Shown here one piece after another: positions 43,915 through 53,090 of a stretch of DNA of 64,000 nt (its first letter is position 1; each line of letters begins with the position of its first letter). The DNA is from Patulibacter brassicae (GTDB lineage: Bacteria > Actinomycetota > Thermoleophilia > Solirubrobacterales > Solirubrobacteraceae), in NCBI RefSeq assembly GCF_033949425.1, contig NZ_JAXAVX010000013.1, positions 1 through 64,000 on the forward strand. Reading direction: 5' to 3'. Made by a program: the position numbers and the translations under genes. The notes under the pieces are model-generated. The model did not search any database, was not told the origin of the DNA, and was given only the letters and a program-made list of their open reading frames with translations.

Positions 43915-45302
43915 TGCGGGCTCCTTCCGGGGCTGGGGGTGGTGCTGGTGCGCATGGCGTGGTCGGTGTCGACGATCGGTGCTTCGTAGGAGCTGATCTC
44001 GTGGTTGACGAGGAACTGCAGCGCGCCGATCTGCCAGAGCGCCTGGAGCGGTCGGAGGTCGGTCAGGAGTTCGCGTTGGGTCTCCGACATCCCGAGCCGG
44101 CTGGTGGTCTCCGCGACGGCGGCGTCGTCTTGCTGGTGGACGGCGTGGGTGTCGATGTCGGCCAGCAGCGCGTCCATGAGCTTCGCGACGGCGGTCCCGT
44201 CGTCGGCGCCCGCGGCCGCGTCGCGGAGCTTGTGCAGGACGAGCCAGTTGGAGATCGCGTGGCGGCGGCTCAGCTTGAACTCGGCGGTGAAGTGCGCCGC
44301 CACCCCGGGGACCGGAGCCACGGACCAGCCTTCCTCGTTGACCCTCGTGGTCGCCGCCGGCCGGGTGCCGTCCTGCTCGTGCAGACGGAGCCGGGCGTCG
44401 TGTTGTTGGCGCAGGAACGCCAGCCAGCACGTCATCAGGACGGCCTTGGCGGTCGGGTCGCGGACCTGGGAGAGATCGAGCCGGATCGCGGGGGCGTCCC
44501 AGTCGACGGTCGCGGTCGTCGGCCCGTCGAACATGCCGTGCAAGGGGCCGTCGCAGAGGGACTTCAGGCCGAGGCCGAGGGTCCGTAGCTCGCGGCGGGG
44601 CTCCTCGGTGCCGGTCGAGCGCATCGCGTCGCGTACCACCCCGTGCGGATCGAGAAGGAGCGCGAAGAGCTCGGGGAGCGTCGGCTCCCGTTGCTCCCCC
44701 ACCGCAGCGGCGGTGACGGCTTCGACGGCGGCGGCCAGCCCGACCCGCTCGGCCGGGTCGAGGGGGCGTGCGAGTCCGGCGGCGGCGACCGCGGCGACGA
44801 GCTCCTGGGCGGGTTCGCCGTCGGGGCCGGGCCGTACGGGGTTCAGGCGGGTCGGGCCGCCGCGGTAGACCGAGAGCGTGGAGCCGCCGATCGCTTCGAG
44901 CAGTGGCCCGTATTCGTCCTTGACGTCGATCAGCTCGACGCGGCGCCCGAACACGTACTGGCGCAGCACGTACGTCTTGACCAACAGGGACTTGCCCATG
45001 GACTGGGAGCCGAGGACGAGGACGTTGGGGTTGCCGATCAGCCCGGCGGCGTAGGCGTGCCAGGGGTCGAAGCAGAACGCCGACCCGAACACGTCGCGGC
45101 CGAGATAGACCCCGGTGGTGCCCAGGCCGGTGGAGGCCATCGCCGGGTAGATCGCCCGGGCGTGCAGCGTCGAGGCACGCCATCCGGGCCGCTCGCCCAC
45201 GATCCGCGTCGGGTTGAGGGTCCAGTCCAGTGCCGCGCCGACGTGCCGCAGCGTCGAGCGCCGGCGCCGCGGCGCGGTGGTGCGGGGCCGTGCGGTGCTC
45301 AT
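43911..45302 (-). CDS. VirB4-like conjugation ATPase (ATP-binding half)
   Basis: The 463-residue protein has Walker A LVLGSQSMGKSLLVK (about 97-104). The segment VELIDVKDEYGPLLEAIGG follows as in VirB4/TraC, and the C-terminal arginine/Q region has HKLRD and ETTSRLGMSETQRELL. The N-terminal part of classical VirB4 is missing; the upstream SCO6880-type protein probably supplies it. It energises channel and pilus assembly. It overlaps both neighbours by 4 bases. Confidence 0.85.
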   Translation of the reverse strand: MSTARPRTTAPRRRRSTLRHVGAALDWTLNPTRIVGERPGWRASTLHARAIYPAMASTGLGTTGVYLGRDVFGSAFCFDPWHAYAAGLIGNPNVLVLGSQSMGKSLLVKTYVLRQYVFGRRVELIDVKDEYGPLLEAIGGSTLSVYRGGPTRLNPVRPGPDGEPAQELVAAVAAAGLARPLDPAERVGLAAAVEAVTAAAVGEQREPTLPELFALLLDPHGVVRDAMRSTGTEEPRRELRTLGLGLKSLCDGPLHGMFDGPTTATVDWDAPAIRLDLSQVRDPTAKAVLMTCWLAFLRQQHDARLRLHEQDGTRPAATTRVNEEGWSVAPVPGVAAHFTAEFKLSRRHAISNWLVLHKLRDAAAGADDGTAVAKLMDALLADIDTHAVHQQDDAAVAETTSRLGMSETQRELLTDLRPLQALWQIGALQFLVNHEISSYEAPIVDTDHAMRTSTTPSPGRSPQ

Positions 45303-46888
45303 GCGAGGCCCCGGGCGAGCGGCAGCGTGAAGGTGAGTCCTTCGGGCTGCTGACCGTGCATGACCTCCAACCGCAACCCGCACCTGGCGGCCTGCGCCCG
45401 CACCCGGTCCAGCGCCTGGTGACGGGCGTGGACGCCGGCGCTGGTGGGGACGGCGATCGAGACGAACCCGGTGAAGCGGATGTCGATGTGGCCGTCGGCC
45501 AGCTCGTCCTCCCGTGCCCGGTTGGCCTGCTCGCGCTTGGCCACGCGGCGGCGGGTGCGGATGCCGGTGCGCCAGCGCAGCGACTCGGCGGACTCGTCGT
45601 CGGCGACGGTCGTCTCGGCCTGCCGCAGCCCGCGATCCGGGCCCAGCAGCTCCATCACCACTGCGACGGCGCGGGTGGTGTCGGAGCGCATCAGCAGCGG
45701 GGCGAGGAACATCGACCGGACCGGTTGGCGGGGCCACTGGGCGATCCAGCAGGTGACGTGTTGCGAGCGGTCCCAGATCACGTGATCGCGCGCGGCGTCG
45801 CGGGCCATCCCCGCCAGGTCGCTCTCGCTCGATCCTCCGTCGTCCGACGGAGAGGGGCCGTTGGCGGGGTCGACGCGACCGCTCGCCGCCCCCGCCTCGC
45901 CGGCGCCAGCGGTGGTGGGCCGGGTCCAGGGGTCCAAGCCGAGCCGCACCGACGTCACGAGCCCATGGCTGTCGAGGGGCCGGCGGACGTCAAGGCCGGC
46001 GTGCTGGAGCGCTTGGGCGGCGAGGTCCAGCTCGCCGGCCAGGACCCGCAGCGCGGTCTCCCTACGGGTCCAGCCGCGGCCGCGGGCGTGGCGGCGGGCG
46101 GCGCGGCCGGTGATCTGGAGGGAGATCAGCAGCTCGTGGTGGTCGGTCGCGGTGGCGGCCTGGTCCAGCAGCTCGAGGTAGGAGCGCACCGGCGACAGGT
46201 CCAGCGACAGCTGCGGGTCGCGGTGCTCGTGGAGGTGATCGGCCAGCGCGTCCGACGGCTGGGGCAACGTGCGTTCGACCCACGCGACGCGCCGGATCGG
46301 CGACTGGTCCCGGGCGAGCTCTTCGAGGGCGCCGGCCCAGTCGGCGAGCCGGCGGTCCTGGTCGGGGTGGCCGAGCAGCCCGAAGTTCCCGGTCGCCTGC
46401 ACCAACAGGGTGGCGGTGTAGGTGTCGGCGCGGCGGTCGTGCAGCACCCCGATCCGCGGCCCGGTCCCGTCCTCGTGCAACGCGGTCTCCAGGAGGTGGA
46501 GGCGGCCGAGCTCGCCGGGCAGCTGGACGTGCTCGGCGAGCCGTCCGCGTTGGGCCGTGTGGGTGCCGTGGGTGACGCGGCGGCGCCACTGCTGCTGGCC
46601 GATCGCGGTGCCGGTGGCGTGGCGGATCGCGATGCCGGTCCAGACGGCGAGCGAGAGACCGCCGTGACGACCCCACGCCAGGACGCCGCCGATCGCGGCC
46701 AGCAGCAGACCGATGGCGACGCCGGTGGGGTCCTTGCGGGCGGAGAGCACCAACAGCCCGGCGCCGAGCAGCAGCCCAAGGGTGGTGAGTTCGGGCCAGC
46801 GCAGCCCGAGCAGGACGCGCGGCTCCTCGCTGCCGAGCTGATGCGAGCGCCGCGGCGCGGACGTGGTCGTTGTGGTGGTCGAGGACAT
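45299..46888 (-). CDS. SCO6880 family T4SS protein (PrgI/VirB3-like membrane part plus VirB4 N-terminal-like domain)
   Basis: The 529-residue protein has a polar N-terminus with Ser/Thr run, then two or three close membrane segments (about 35-85; LTTLGLLLGAGLLVLS, VAIGLLLAAIGGVLAWG). A soluble region follows with GPRIGVLHDRRADTYTATLL and RRVAWVERTLPQ, characteristic of SCO6880-type proteins in actinobacterial conjugation clusters. ATG at 46888 has GGAGG eight bases upstream; a TTG further up is less likely. The ATPase gene starts inside its stop. Confidence 0.85.
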   Translation of the reverse strand: MSSTTTTTTSAPRRSHQLGSEEPRVLLGLRWPELTTLGLLLGAGLLVLSARKDPTGVAIGLLLAAIGGVLAWGRHGGLSLAVWTGIAIRHATGTAIGQQQWRRRVTHGTHTAQRGRLAEHVQLPGELGRLHLLETALHEDGTGPRIGVLHDRRADTYTATLLVQATGNFGLLGHPDQDRRLADWAGALEELARDQSPIRRVAWVERTLPQPSDALADHLHEHRDPQLSLDLSPVRSYLELLDQAATATDHHELLISLQITGRAARRHARGRGWTRRETALRVLAGELDLAAQALQHAGLDVRRPLDSHGLVTSVRLGLDPWTRPTTAGAGEAGAASGRVDPANGPSPSDDGGSSESDLAGMARDAARDHVIWDRSQHVTCWIAQWPRQPVRSMFLAPLLMRSDTTRAVAVVMELLGPDRGLRQAETTVADDESAESLRWRTGIRTRRRVAKREQANRAREDELADGHIDIRFTGFVSIAVPTSAGVHARHQALDRVRAQAARCGLRLEVMHGQQPEGLTFTLPLARGLA

Positions 46889-46913
46889 CGAGAGCACCTC
46901 CAAAACAAGGGGG

Positions 46914-49376
46914 TCAGTGGGTGGGTGGGGTCAGGCCGCCACCGGGGGGCGGTCCGCCGGGACGCCGCCGCGGTGGGCGTCGGCTGGCGGCGCCGGGATC
47001 GGCGGGCGGCGCGTCCGGGGACGGCAGACCGGCCGTCCCGGGACGCGGGGCCGGTGCGGGAGTCCGGTTCGTAGCCGGGCCGTCATGGGCGACACCGGCC
47101 GGGCCAGGGCCTTGCGGCCCGGTCGTGGGTCGCGATGCACCGCCCGAGGACCGCTGCGGGATGGGACGGCCGGGCGTCGCGTCTGCGGGGTCGAGGCCGC
47201 CGCCGAAGGTGGGCGCGCGTGGCCCGGCCGGCGGACCCGACGCACCGGACGACGGTGCGCCGGGGTGGTCCGGGTCGCGGGGGTCCGGACGCTCCTGGCT
47301 CGACGACCGTGTCGGCCCGAGCGGAGCCGTGGTGCGCGGATCGCTGCGCGCCTCCTCGGTCGGCGCGCGGCCGGCCCGCCCCGCAGCCGCAACAGAGCCC
47401 CAGCGTCCGTCGGAGGCCGGCGCGAGTCCGGGGCTTCCACCGCCGGGACCCTGGCCGCGGGGCTGACTGGCTCCGCCGGCGGGACCGCCTGGCCCCGATC
47501 CGGGCCCGAGGGCGCGCCCGGGACCGGTCGAGCTGGCCGGGCCGTCGGGGTGTGGTCCTCCACGCGTCTGCGCGAGCCGCTCGCGCGCGAACCCCACCGC
47601 CGACAGCGACGCCGACCCCGCCCGGCGGCCCTGTCGCAGCACGCTGCGGCCGCAGCCCAGCGCCGCGGCGGTCCCGGCGCCGGCGGCGAGCGCGACCGAC
47701 GGCGAGAACAACGCCACCAAGATCGCCGGAGAAGCGGCCGCGAGCAGGATCAGGCCGGTGGCCTGAAGCACAGCGGTCATCGAGTCCTGCCCGTCGAGCG
47801 AGGCAACGGCCATCTGCAGCAGCGAGAGGACGACCAGCGGCATCAGCACCACTGCGGCGAGGAGCGCGTTAAGCTGGCCGAGGACCTGGCGGGCGGGCGG
47901 AAACAGCGAGGCGCTGTAGGCCGGTCCGTAGAAGAACGCTGCGGCGTAGAGCAAGGGCGCGCGGAGCCACATCTCCCACCACACGACCACCAGCCCCAGC
48001 AGCAGCGCGAGCATCAGCAGCAGCGCCAACAGCGACGGGACCTGGGCCTTGGCCATCGCCTCGGTGGCGGTGTCGGCGAACGTCTGAAACGGCTTGCCGG
48101 CCGCGCCCGATTGCGCGCCGAGGACGATGGTGGTCAGCTGATCGACGAACAGCACCGCGACGTTCAGCACGGTCAGTACGACCGAGCCGACGACGCCGGA
48201 GAGTCCGGCGCGGGCCATGACCGAGGCGAGCGCGCCGAGGTTGGCAGTGAGCGCGGCGTGGATCACGCCGAGCACGCCGGCGACGAGCGCGATCAGGACG
48301 GCGATCGTGGCGGAGCGCGAGAGCATCTGACCGACCCAGTCCTGGTCGAGGTCGGGGGCGGCGAGTTGGTCGATGCCCTTGCCGACTTGGCGGGCGGCGA
48401 ACGCGGTGGCCTTGTGCAGCTCCTTCAACAGCGGCCCGAACAGGCCGCGGGCGAGGGTGCCGAGCGGGTCCTTGGCGAAGTCGACGGCGGCTCCGCCGAC
48501 TGCGACCGCGGCGTCCTGAGCGCGCTGCCCGGTCTGCTGACACGCACGCCGCAACTTGCGGGCCTCGCCGGTGCCCTTGTCGGACCCCAGGACGGAGACG
48601 ACGGCGCCGAGCACGGACGGTCCGAGGGTGATGACGCCGCAGACGGTCTTCACCCCGGTCGACGGGGTCTTGCCCTTCGCCGCGGCGACCTGCGCCCAGA
48701 AGTCCTTGGAGGTCGTGCGATCGAGGGCCAGGATCGTTGCCACCCGGGTGCGGCGCTGGCGGTCGCTCTCGCCGGGCCAGACCCGGTTGGGGCTCATCAG
48801 CCGCATCCGGACCGACGCGATCGCGACGTCGTTGAGGTGCTCGTCGTCGCGCATCTGCTGCTCGCGGCGCTCCTCGCGCCTGAACACCTCGTGGAGTGCC
48901 CGTGCCTTGGCGGGGTCTTGGGGATGGCCGAGGTAGACGCGCTTGGCGGTCTCCCACGCCCGCCCGACCCGCGCCACGACGGGCTTCAGGCCCTCGACGC
49001 CGATCGCGTCGTTGCCCAGCAGCGCCGACGGCGTGAACGACTGGCGCAGCGCCTGGCGGGTCAGCTCCCGCAACGGCGGCGGCTCGCTGGCCGAGCGCCG
49101 GTCATCGGTCGCCGAGCGCCGGTCGTCCGTGTCGGGCTTCGACGCCGCCCGTCCAACGGACGGCGCGACCGCCAGCGCGACGACGATCGTCACGAGCAGC
49201 GCCGCCGCCGCGGCGACGACCGGGCCGCGCGACTGCCTGGGCCACAGACGCGGCCGGCAGCGCCACAGCGACCGGCGCGCAGCGGCGCGGCGGGCGGGAC
49301 AGGGCCGCCCCGCCTGGCCGGCGCCACGGATCGACGCGTCGCGGTACTCGGCCGGGATGGTCGTGCGCGTGGACAT
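46914..49376 (-). CDS. VirB6/TrbL-like multi-pass channel protein with long Pro/Gly tail
   Basis: About 820 residues. One N-terminal membrane segment (VVAAAAALLVTIVVALAVA) precedes a soluble charged region. About six to eight hydrophobic segments follow in the middle, including AVLIALVAGVLGVIHAALTA, LLALLLMLALLLGLVVVWW and LNALLLAAVVLMPLVVLSLL-type stretches. The last 180 residues are Pro/Gly/Arg-rich and disordered. This layout matches inner-membrane channel subunits of actinobacterial T4SS. ATG at 49376 is chosen; ATG at 49424 would overlap the upstream gene. Confidence 0.75.
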   Translation of the reverse strand: MSTRTTIPAEYRDASIRGAGQAGRPCPARRAAARRSLWRCRPRLWPRQSRGPVVAAAAALLVTIVVALAVAPSVGRAASKPDTDDRRSATDDRRSASEPPPLRELTRQALRQSFTPSALLGNDAIGVEGLKPVVARVGRAWETAKRVYLGHPQDPAKARALHEVFRREERREQQMRDDEHLNDVAIASVRMRLMSPNRVWPGESDRQRRTRVATILALDRTTSKDFWAQVAAAKGKTPSTGVKTVCGVITLGPSVLGAVVSVLGSDKGTGEARKLRRACQQTGQRAQDAAVAVGGAAVDFAKDPLGTLARGLFGPLLKELHKATAFAARQVGKGIDQLAAPDLDQDWVGQMLSRSATIAVLIALVAGVLGVIHAALTANLGALASVMARAGLSGVVGSVVLTVLNVAVLFVDQLTTIVLGAQSGAAGKPFQTFADTATEAMAKAQVPSLLALLLMLALLLGLVVVWWEMWLRAPLLYAAAFFYGPAYSASLFPPARQVLGQLNALLAAVVLMPLVVLSLLQMAVASLDGQDSMTAVLQATGLILLAAASPAILVALFSPSVALAAGAGTAAALGCGRSVLRQGRRAGSASLSAVGFARERLAQTRGGPHPDGPASSTGPGRALGPGSGPGGPAGGASQPRGQGPGGGSPGLAPASDGRWGSVAAAGRAGRAPTEEARSDPRTTAPLGPTRSSSQERPDPRDPDHPGAPSSGASGPPAGPRAPTFGGGLDPADATPGRPIPQRSSGGASRPTTGPQGPGPAGVAHDGPATNRTPAPAPRPGTAGLPSPDAPPADPGAASRRPPRRRPGGPPPGGGLTPPTH

Positions 49377-49410
49377 GGCCGCTGCCGTCGACGAACCACG
49401 AGACCGGGGG

Positions 49411-50010
49411 TCAGGGGCGCCCATAGGTCGGGGCCTGGAGGCGAGCGGCGAGCCGCCGGGAGTCGGCATGCCGCGGGGCCTGGGTGATCTCCGGCACCGC
49501 CTGCACCCGGCTGTCGGCCTGGCCGGCCAGCCGCCAGTCGCCGTCGACCCACTCCAGCTCGACGGTCTGGGTCAGGAACGACCCGACGGCCCGGTCGGAG
49601 GCCAGCGCCTGCAGCAGCCAGACCGTGACCCGCGCCCGATCCTGGGTGAACGCGTCGACGGTCGTTCCCAACGCGGCGACCAGGTAGCGGGCCTGCTCCT
49701 GGCCAGCCAGCGGCGCGAGATCGCGCGCCTGATCCTCGCGATCCGCGGTGCGGGCGAAGGCCGGGATGGCGATCGCGTCCAGGACGTGCCGTCGCGCGGC
49801 GGGCTCCAGCAGGATCGCCTGGGCGCGGGTGGTGGCGTAGGTCGCCGCCGCGGCCCGGGCACCGGTCTCGCTGCGCGGGTAGCCGACCGGCACCCCCGCC
49901 ACGAACCGGACCGGGTGGTGGTCGGAGGCGGTGAGGCGTCCGATCGCCACCAACGCCCCCGCGGCCACGAGCACCAGCAGGATCCGCAGCACCACGCCTC
50001 GGCGCGACAT
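49411..50010 (-). CDS. Membrane-anchored VirB8/TcpC-like conjugation protein
   Basis: 199 residues. A single N-terminal membrane segment (VVLRILLVLVAAGALVAIG) is followed by an outside domain of about 165 residues. It has helices then strands (ARVTVWLLQALASD, TVELEWVDGDWRLAG), consistent with the NTF2-like fold of VirB8/TcpC. The assignment rests on topology and operon place. ATG at 50010 is used; GTG at 50028 is also possible. Confidence 0.6.
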   Translation of the reverse strand: MSRRGVVLRILLVLVAAGALVAIGRLTASDHHPVRFVAGVPVGYPRSETGARAAAATYATTRAQAILLEPAARRHVLDAIAIPAFARTADREDQARDLAPLAGQEQARYLVAALGTTVDAFTQDRARVTVWLLQALASDRAVGSFLTQTVELEWVDGDWRLAGQADSRVQAVPEITQAPRHADSRRLAARLQAPTYGRP

Positions 50011-50035
50011 CGTCTCGTCGGCGAACACGGCCGGT

Positions 50036-50494
50036 TCACCCGACCCCGAGCGACCAGCCCCAGCCGATCAGCTGGCCGAGCAGCGCGAGCACGAACGCGC
50101 CGACCGGCGCGATGATGATCCCGATCTTGCCCTGCTCCGCCCACCGCGGCAGCTGCACGAAGTTCGACGCCGCGACCGTCAGCACCCCGACCACGCCGGT
50201 GGCCAGCAGCACGATCAGTGCGGCAGCGGCGAGGCCGTCGACGCCGTCGTTGGCCTTCGACAGACCGGGCAGCGCGCGGACGTCGGGGGAGACCTTCAGC
50301 GACGGGAACCCACCGCCGGGCTGATAGGAGCCCGCGCCGCTGGTGCCCGTCGTCTTCTCGTTCTTCCCGGAGCCGCCGCTGGTCTTCGTGCGCGGCGCCG
50401 CGCCGCCGCCGCTGTCGTCGGTCGTGGTGGTGGTCGCCTGGGCGAGCAGGACACCAGACGTCCCGCCCGCCTTGTACAACACGATGTGAGACAT
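50036..50494 (-). CDS. Small two-segment membrane protein, VirB2/TrbC-like
   Basis: The 152-residue first gene of the T4SS operon has a flexible Thr/Gly/Ser-rich N-terminus. Two hydrophobic segments follow near the C-terminus (AAALIVLLATGVVGVLTVAA and IGIIIAPVGAFVLALLGQLI), joined by a short polar loop as in VirB2/TrbC pilins. ATG at 50494 has GGAGGG upstream. No classical signal peptide is seen, so processing would differ from Gram-negative pilins. Confidence 0.6.
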   Translation of the reverse strand: MSHIVLYKAGGTSGVLLAQATTTTTDDSGGGAAPRTKTSGGSGKNEKTTGTSGAGSYQPGGGFPSLKVSPDVRALPGLSKANDGVDGLAAAALIVLLATGVVGVLTVAASNFVQLPRWAEQGKIGIIIAPVGAFVLALLGQLIGWGWSLGVG

Positions 50495-50600
50495 CGCTCG
50501 ATCCCTCCGCTGCGATTCGGGCCACGACACGCGACTAGGAACCGTCTTGTCGTGGCTTTTGTTGCGTCTGGAGGGATCTATAGCGCACAAAAGACAACTT

Positions 50601-50615
50601 TGCACTACTTGTGCA
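50601..50615. promoter_or_regulatory. Inverted repeat in the divergent T4SS control region
   Basis: TGCAC-N5-GTGCA is a perfect palindrome in the region between the T4SS operon (-) and the helix-turn-helix gene (+). CGCACAA upstream and TTGTGCAGCG overlapping its right arm give a second symmetry. It is a likely binding site for the adjacent regulator. Confidence 0.45.
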
Positions 50616-50655
50616 GCGTGTCGTTGTGTATGTTGTTCGAGCTACTGGAGATCCC

Positions 50656-50949
50656 GTGCCGTCCACGACACGCAACACCGACCCTGCGACCGACCCGACC
50701 CTCGGGGTCGAGGAGGTGCGGTACGTCACGACGGAGGAGGCCGCCCGGATCGCCGGGATGCATCCCGAGTCGATCCGCCGCTGGATCCGCGAGGGCGTGC
50801 TGCAGGCGCGCAAGCGTGGCCGCGCCTACGACGTCCTGGAGTCCTCGCTCCTAGCGAAGCTCGGCCGGGGCGAGCAGGCCCCGACCGGCGGCGGGATCTA
50901 CGACCCCAACTGGGGACCGTTCACCCGTGACCCGTTCCGACGCGACTGA
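50656..50949 (+). CDS. Helix-turn-helix protein (MerR/excisionase type), probable T4SS regulator
   Basis: 97 residues. The HTH is VRYVTTEEAARIAGMHPESIRRWIREGVLQARKRG (about 25-60), with a short tail. GTG at 50656 is chosen because GGAG lies five bases before it; an upstream GTG at 50611 lies within the palindrome. It is divergent from the seven-gene T4SS operon, so it is the natural candidate regulator. The following gene overlaps its end by 23 bases. Confidence 0.75.
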   Translation: MPSTTRNTDPATDPTLGVEEVRYVTTEEAARIAGMHPESIRRWIREGVLQARKRGRAYDVLESSLLAKLGRGEQAPTGGGIYDPNWGPFTRDPFRRD

Positions 50950-51508
50950 CCACCGACACCGCCCCCTCGATCGCTCCTGGTCCCCGACGCGATGGCCGCT
51001 GCCGCCGCTGACCGCCGCCACGGCCGCCCTCACCACGAGCGCGGTCATCCTCGCCCTGGCTGCCCCCACCGGCAGCGGGACCACCGCCCAGGGCACCCCG
51101 ATCGCGGACGGCCGGCTGGCACCGAGTCAGGCGCAGCGCGCGGCCGCGCAGGCCACCGCGGACCGCTTCACGGCCACGTTCTCCCGGTCGCTCTCCGGCC
51201 CGATCACCGCTCGCGAGCTCCAAGCCGCCGGTGCGGCGTCCGATCTCGCCGACCGGATCGCGAACGCCACGCCCCGTGGCGCGGCGCCGAACCTCCACGC
51301 ACCACCGGCGCGCGGGTCGGCTCGTGTCGAGGGGGTCGTGGTCCGGGCCGACCGCCGGGGCTGGCTGGCCACGGCGACCGTCCTGGTGGCCGACCCGACG
51401 ACCCCAGCGGCGTCGCGCGAGGCGGCGCGGCTGTCGTTGACTTTCCGTCTCGAGCACCAGCGGGGACGGTTGATCGTCGTGGACGCCAACGCGGGCGGGC
51501 ACGGGTAG
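50927..51508 (+). CDS. Membrane-anchored or secreted protein of the conjugation region
   Basis: The 193-residue protein has an N-terminal hydrophobic segment (LTAATAALTTSAVILALAAP, about 28-47) and a soluble domain. It begins helical (SQAQRAAAQATADRFTATF) and ends in strands (GWLATATVLVA, RLSLTFRLEHQRGRLIVVD). The pattern resembles the NTF2-like VirB8/TcpC group and the protein at 49411, but similarity is weak. GTG start overlaps the HTH gene. Confidence 0.55.
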   Translation: MTRSDATDHRHRPLDRSWSPTRWPLPPLTAATAALTTSAVILALAAPTGSGTTAQGTPIADGRLAPSQAQRAAAQATADRFTATFSRSLSGPITARELQAAGAASDLADRIANATPRGAAPNLHAPPARGSARVEGVVVRADRRGWLATATVLVADPTTPAASREAARLSLTFRLEHQRGRLIVVDANAGGHG

Positions 51509-51516
51509 GACCGGCG

Positions 51517-52623
51517 ATGGGCGGCGCACTCAAGCTGCTGAGCACGTTGACGTTGGTCGTCGTGGTCGCGCTGGTCTCCTTCACCGTCGGCGCGCCGGCC
51601 GACTGCGACCCCAGCGACCCCGACGGTCACGGAGGCGCGTTGTCGCAGACGGGCCGGGAGGAGATCCCCACCCGAGCCGCGCGGATGTACGAGGCGATCG
51701 CGAAGCGCTGGAACATCGACGTCGCGTTCCTCGCGTCGATCGGGGCGCAGGAGTGCGACCACGGTCGCTGCCCCACGATCCGCCAAGTCAACTGGGCCGG
51801 CTGCGTCGGCTGGATGCAGCTCGGCGTCGGCGGCAAGTGCGGCACCTACTGGCAACGCAACCAGTGCGACGGCAACCGCGACGGCCAAACGGACGTCCTG
51901 GATCCGTGGGACAACATCTGCGCCGCCGCCAAGGGGCTTCGCAAGGAGAAGGGCGCGCCGCCGACCGGCGGTAGCGAGGCCGCCTACCGCCAGGCGGCGG
52001 GCCGCTACTACGGCGCCTGCAGCGGCAACGGCGTGGCCTACTGCGACCAGGTCATGGACCGCGCCCGCCGCTACGGCTTCCGCCCGGGCCAACCCACGAC
52101 CCAGCTGGCCAGCGTCGACACTGCGCCGCCGACCGGCGAGCGATGCGACGCCGACGATTCTCAGCTGGCGTCGTTGGCCGACGGGCCGGGCAGGGATTTC
52201 GATCTGGTGCCCAACGCCAACCGGCCCGGCGTGCCGCTGACCCCGGACATGGTTCGCGTGACGCGCCAGATCGCCGGCCGGCTCCCCCGCCGGTTGAAGG
52301 TCTGCACCGGCACCAACCACAACCGCCGCTCGACCTCAGGCAACGTCTCCGACCACTGGTCCGGCAACGCCGTGGACCTCTGCTCCTCCGCCAACGGGTT
52401 CCCCGCGACCGGCGGCGGCTACGGCGATCAGGTCGCCACCGCCGCGCTCATGGTCGCCGGCAAGCCCCGCGCCGAGGCCGCGCGGATGGCCCGCCAAGGC
52501 GGCGCGTTCACGATCGTCCACGCCAGCCTGCGGTTCCAGATCATCTGGAAGTCGACGGTCGGCGGCAACCACTTCGACCACGTCCACATAGGGATCGCCC
52601 GCCTCCCCGGCCGACCCACCTGA
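51517..52623 (+). CDS. Two-domain peptidoglycan hydrolase of the conjugation system (SLT-like plus M15-like)
   Basis: 368 residues with a signal segment at about 5-25. The N-terminal half is a lytic-transglycosylase-like domain with probable catalytic Glu79 in SIGAQECDHGR and CVGWMQLGVGG. The C-terminal half keeps the zinc-site spacing of M15/VanY-type peptidases: SDHWSGNAVD (His280, Asp287) and NHFDHVHIG (His352, 355, 357). The pair would open glycan and peptide bonds to let the channel pass the wall, as VirB1 does. Starts 8 bases after the preceding gene. Confidence 0.75.
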   Translation: MGGALKLLSTLTLVVVVALVSFTVGAPADCDPSDPDGHGGALSQTGREEIPTRAARMYEAIAKRWNIDVAFLASIGAQECDHGRCPTIRQVNWAGCVGWMQLGVGGKCGTYWQRNQCDGNRDGQTDVLDPWDNICAAAKGLRKEKGAPPTGGSEAAYRQAAGRYYGACSGNGVAYCDQVMDRARRYGFRPGQPTTQLASVDTAPPTGERCDADDSQLASLADGPGRDFDLVPNANRPGVPLTPDMVRVTRQIAGRLPRRLKVCTGTNHNRRSTSGNVSDHWSGNAVDLCSSANGFPATGGGYGDQVATAALMVAGKPRAEAARMARQGGAFTIVHASLRFQIIWKSTVGGNHFDHVHIGIARLPGRPT

Positions 52624-52642
52624 CACGATCCGGAGCACCCTC

Positions 52643-53083
52643 GTGACCGACACCGCCCCCGAGCCGATCGACACCCTGCCCGCCTACCGACAGGTCTGGG
52701 AAGACGCCCGCCTCGCCGACCGCGCTTGGTGCGACGCCCTCCACGCCCACGAGATCAACACCGACCCCGTCACCCTCCCCGACCGCCTCGCCATCACCGC
52801 CGCAGCCGCCGACAGCTGCGCCCGCACCCTCACCCGAGCCGCCGCGATCGGCCTCGCCTGGAACCCCTTCCCCGGGCCAGCGTCGCGCTACGACCTCCCC
52901 GGCGAACTCTCCGCCGACCAGCGCCCCGAGCACCCCGACGGGTGGATCGCCCTCGCCGGCGCCGCGGATCGCCTCGCCGAGGCCTCCTGCCAGGCAGATG
53001 CCGAGCAACTCGTGCAGGCCTGGCAGCTCTTCGCTCAGACCGCAAGCTACCTCCGCGGGCAGATCACGCCGCTGGCGCGATAG
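52643..53083 (+). CDS. Hypothetical protein (helical, 146 residues)
   Basis: No signal or membrane segment. It is mostly helical (AYRQVWEDARLADRAWCDAL, ADSCARTLTRAAAIGLAW) with a conserved-looking WNPFPG turn. It is last in the plus-strand operon of the conjugation region, 19 bases after the hydrolase gene. I do not recognise the family. Confidence 0.6.
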   Translation: MTDTAPEPIDTLPAYRQVWEDARLADRAWCDALHAHEINTDPVTLPDRLAITAAAADSCARTLTRAAAIGLAWNPFPGPASRYDLPGELSADQRPEHPDGWIALAGAADRLAEASCQADAEQLVQAWQLFAQTASYLRGQITPLAR

Positions 53084-53090
53084 CCGGCGA

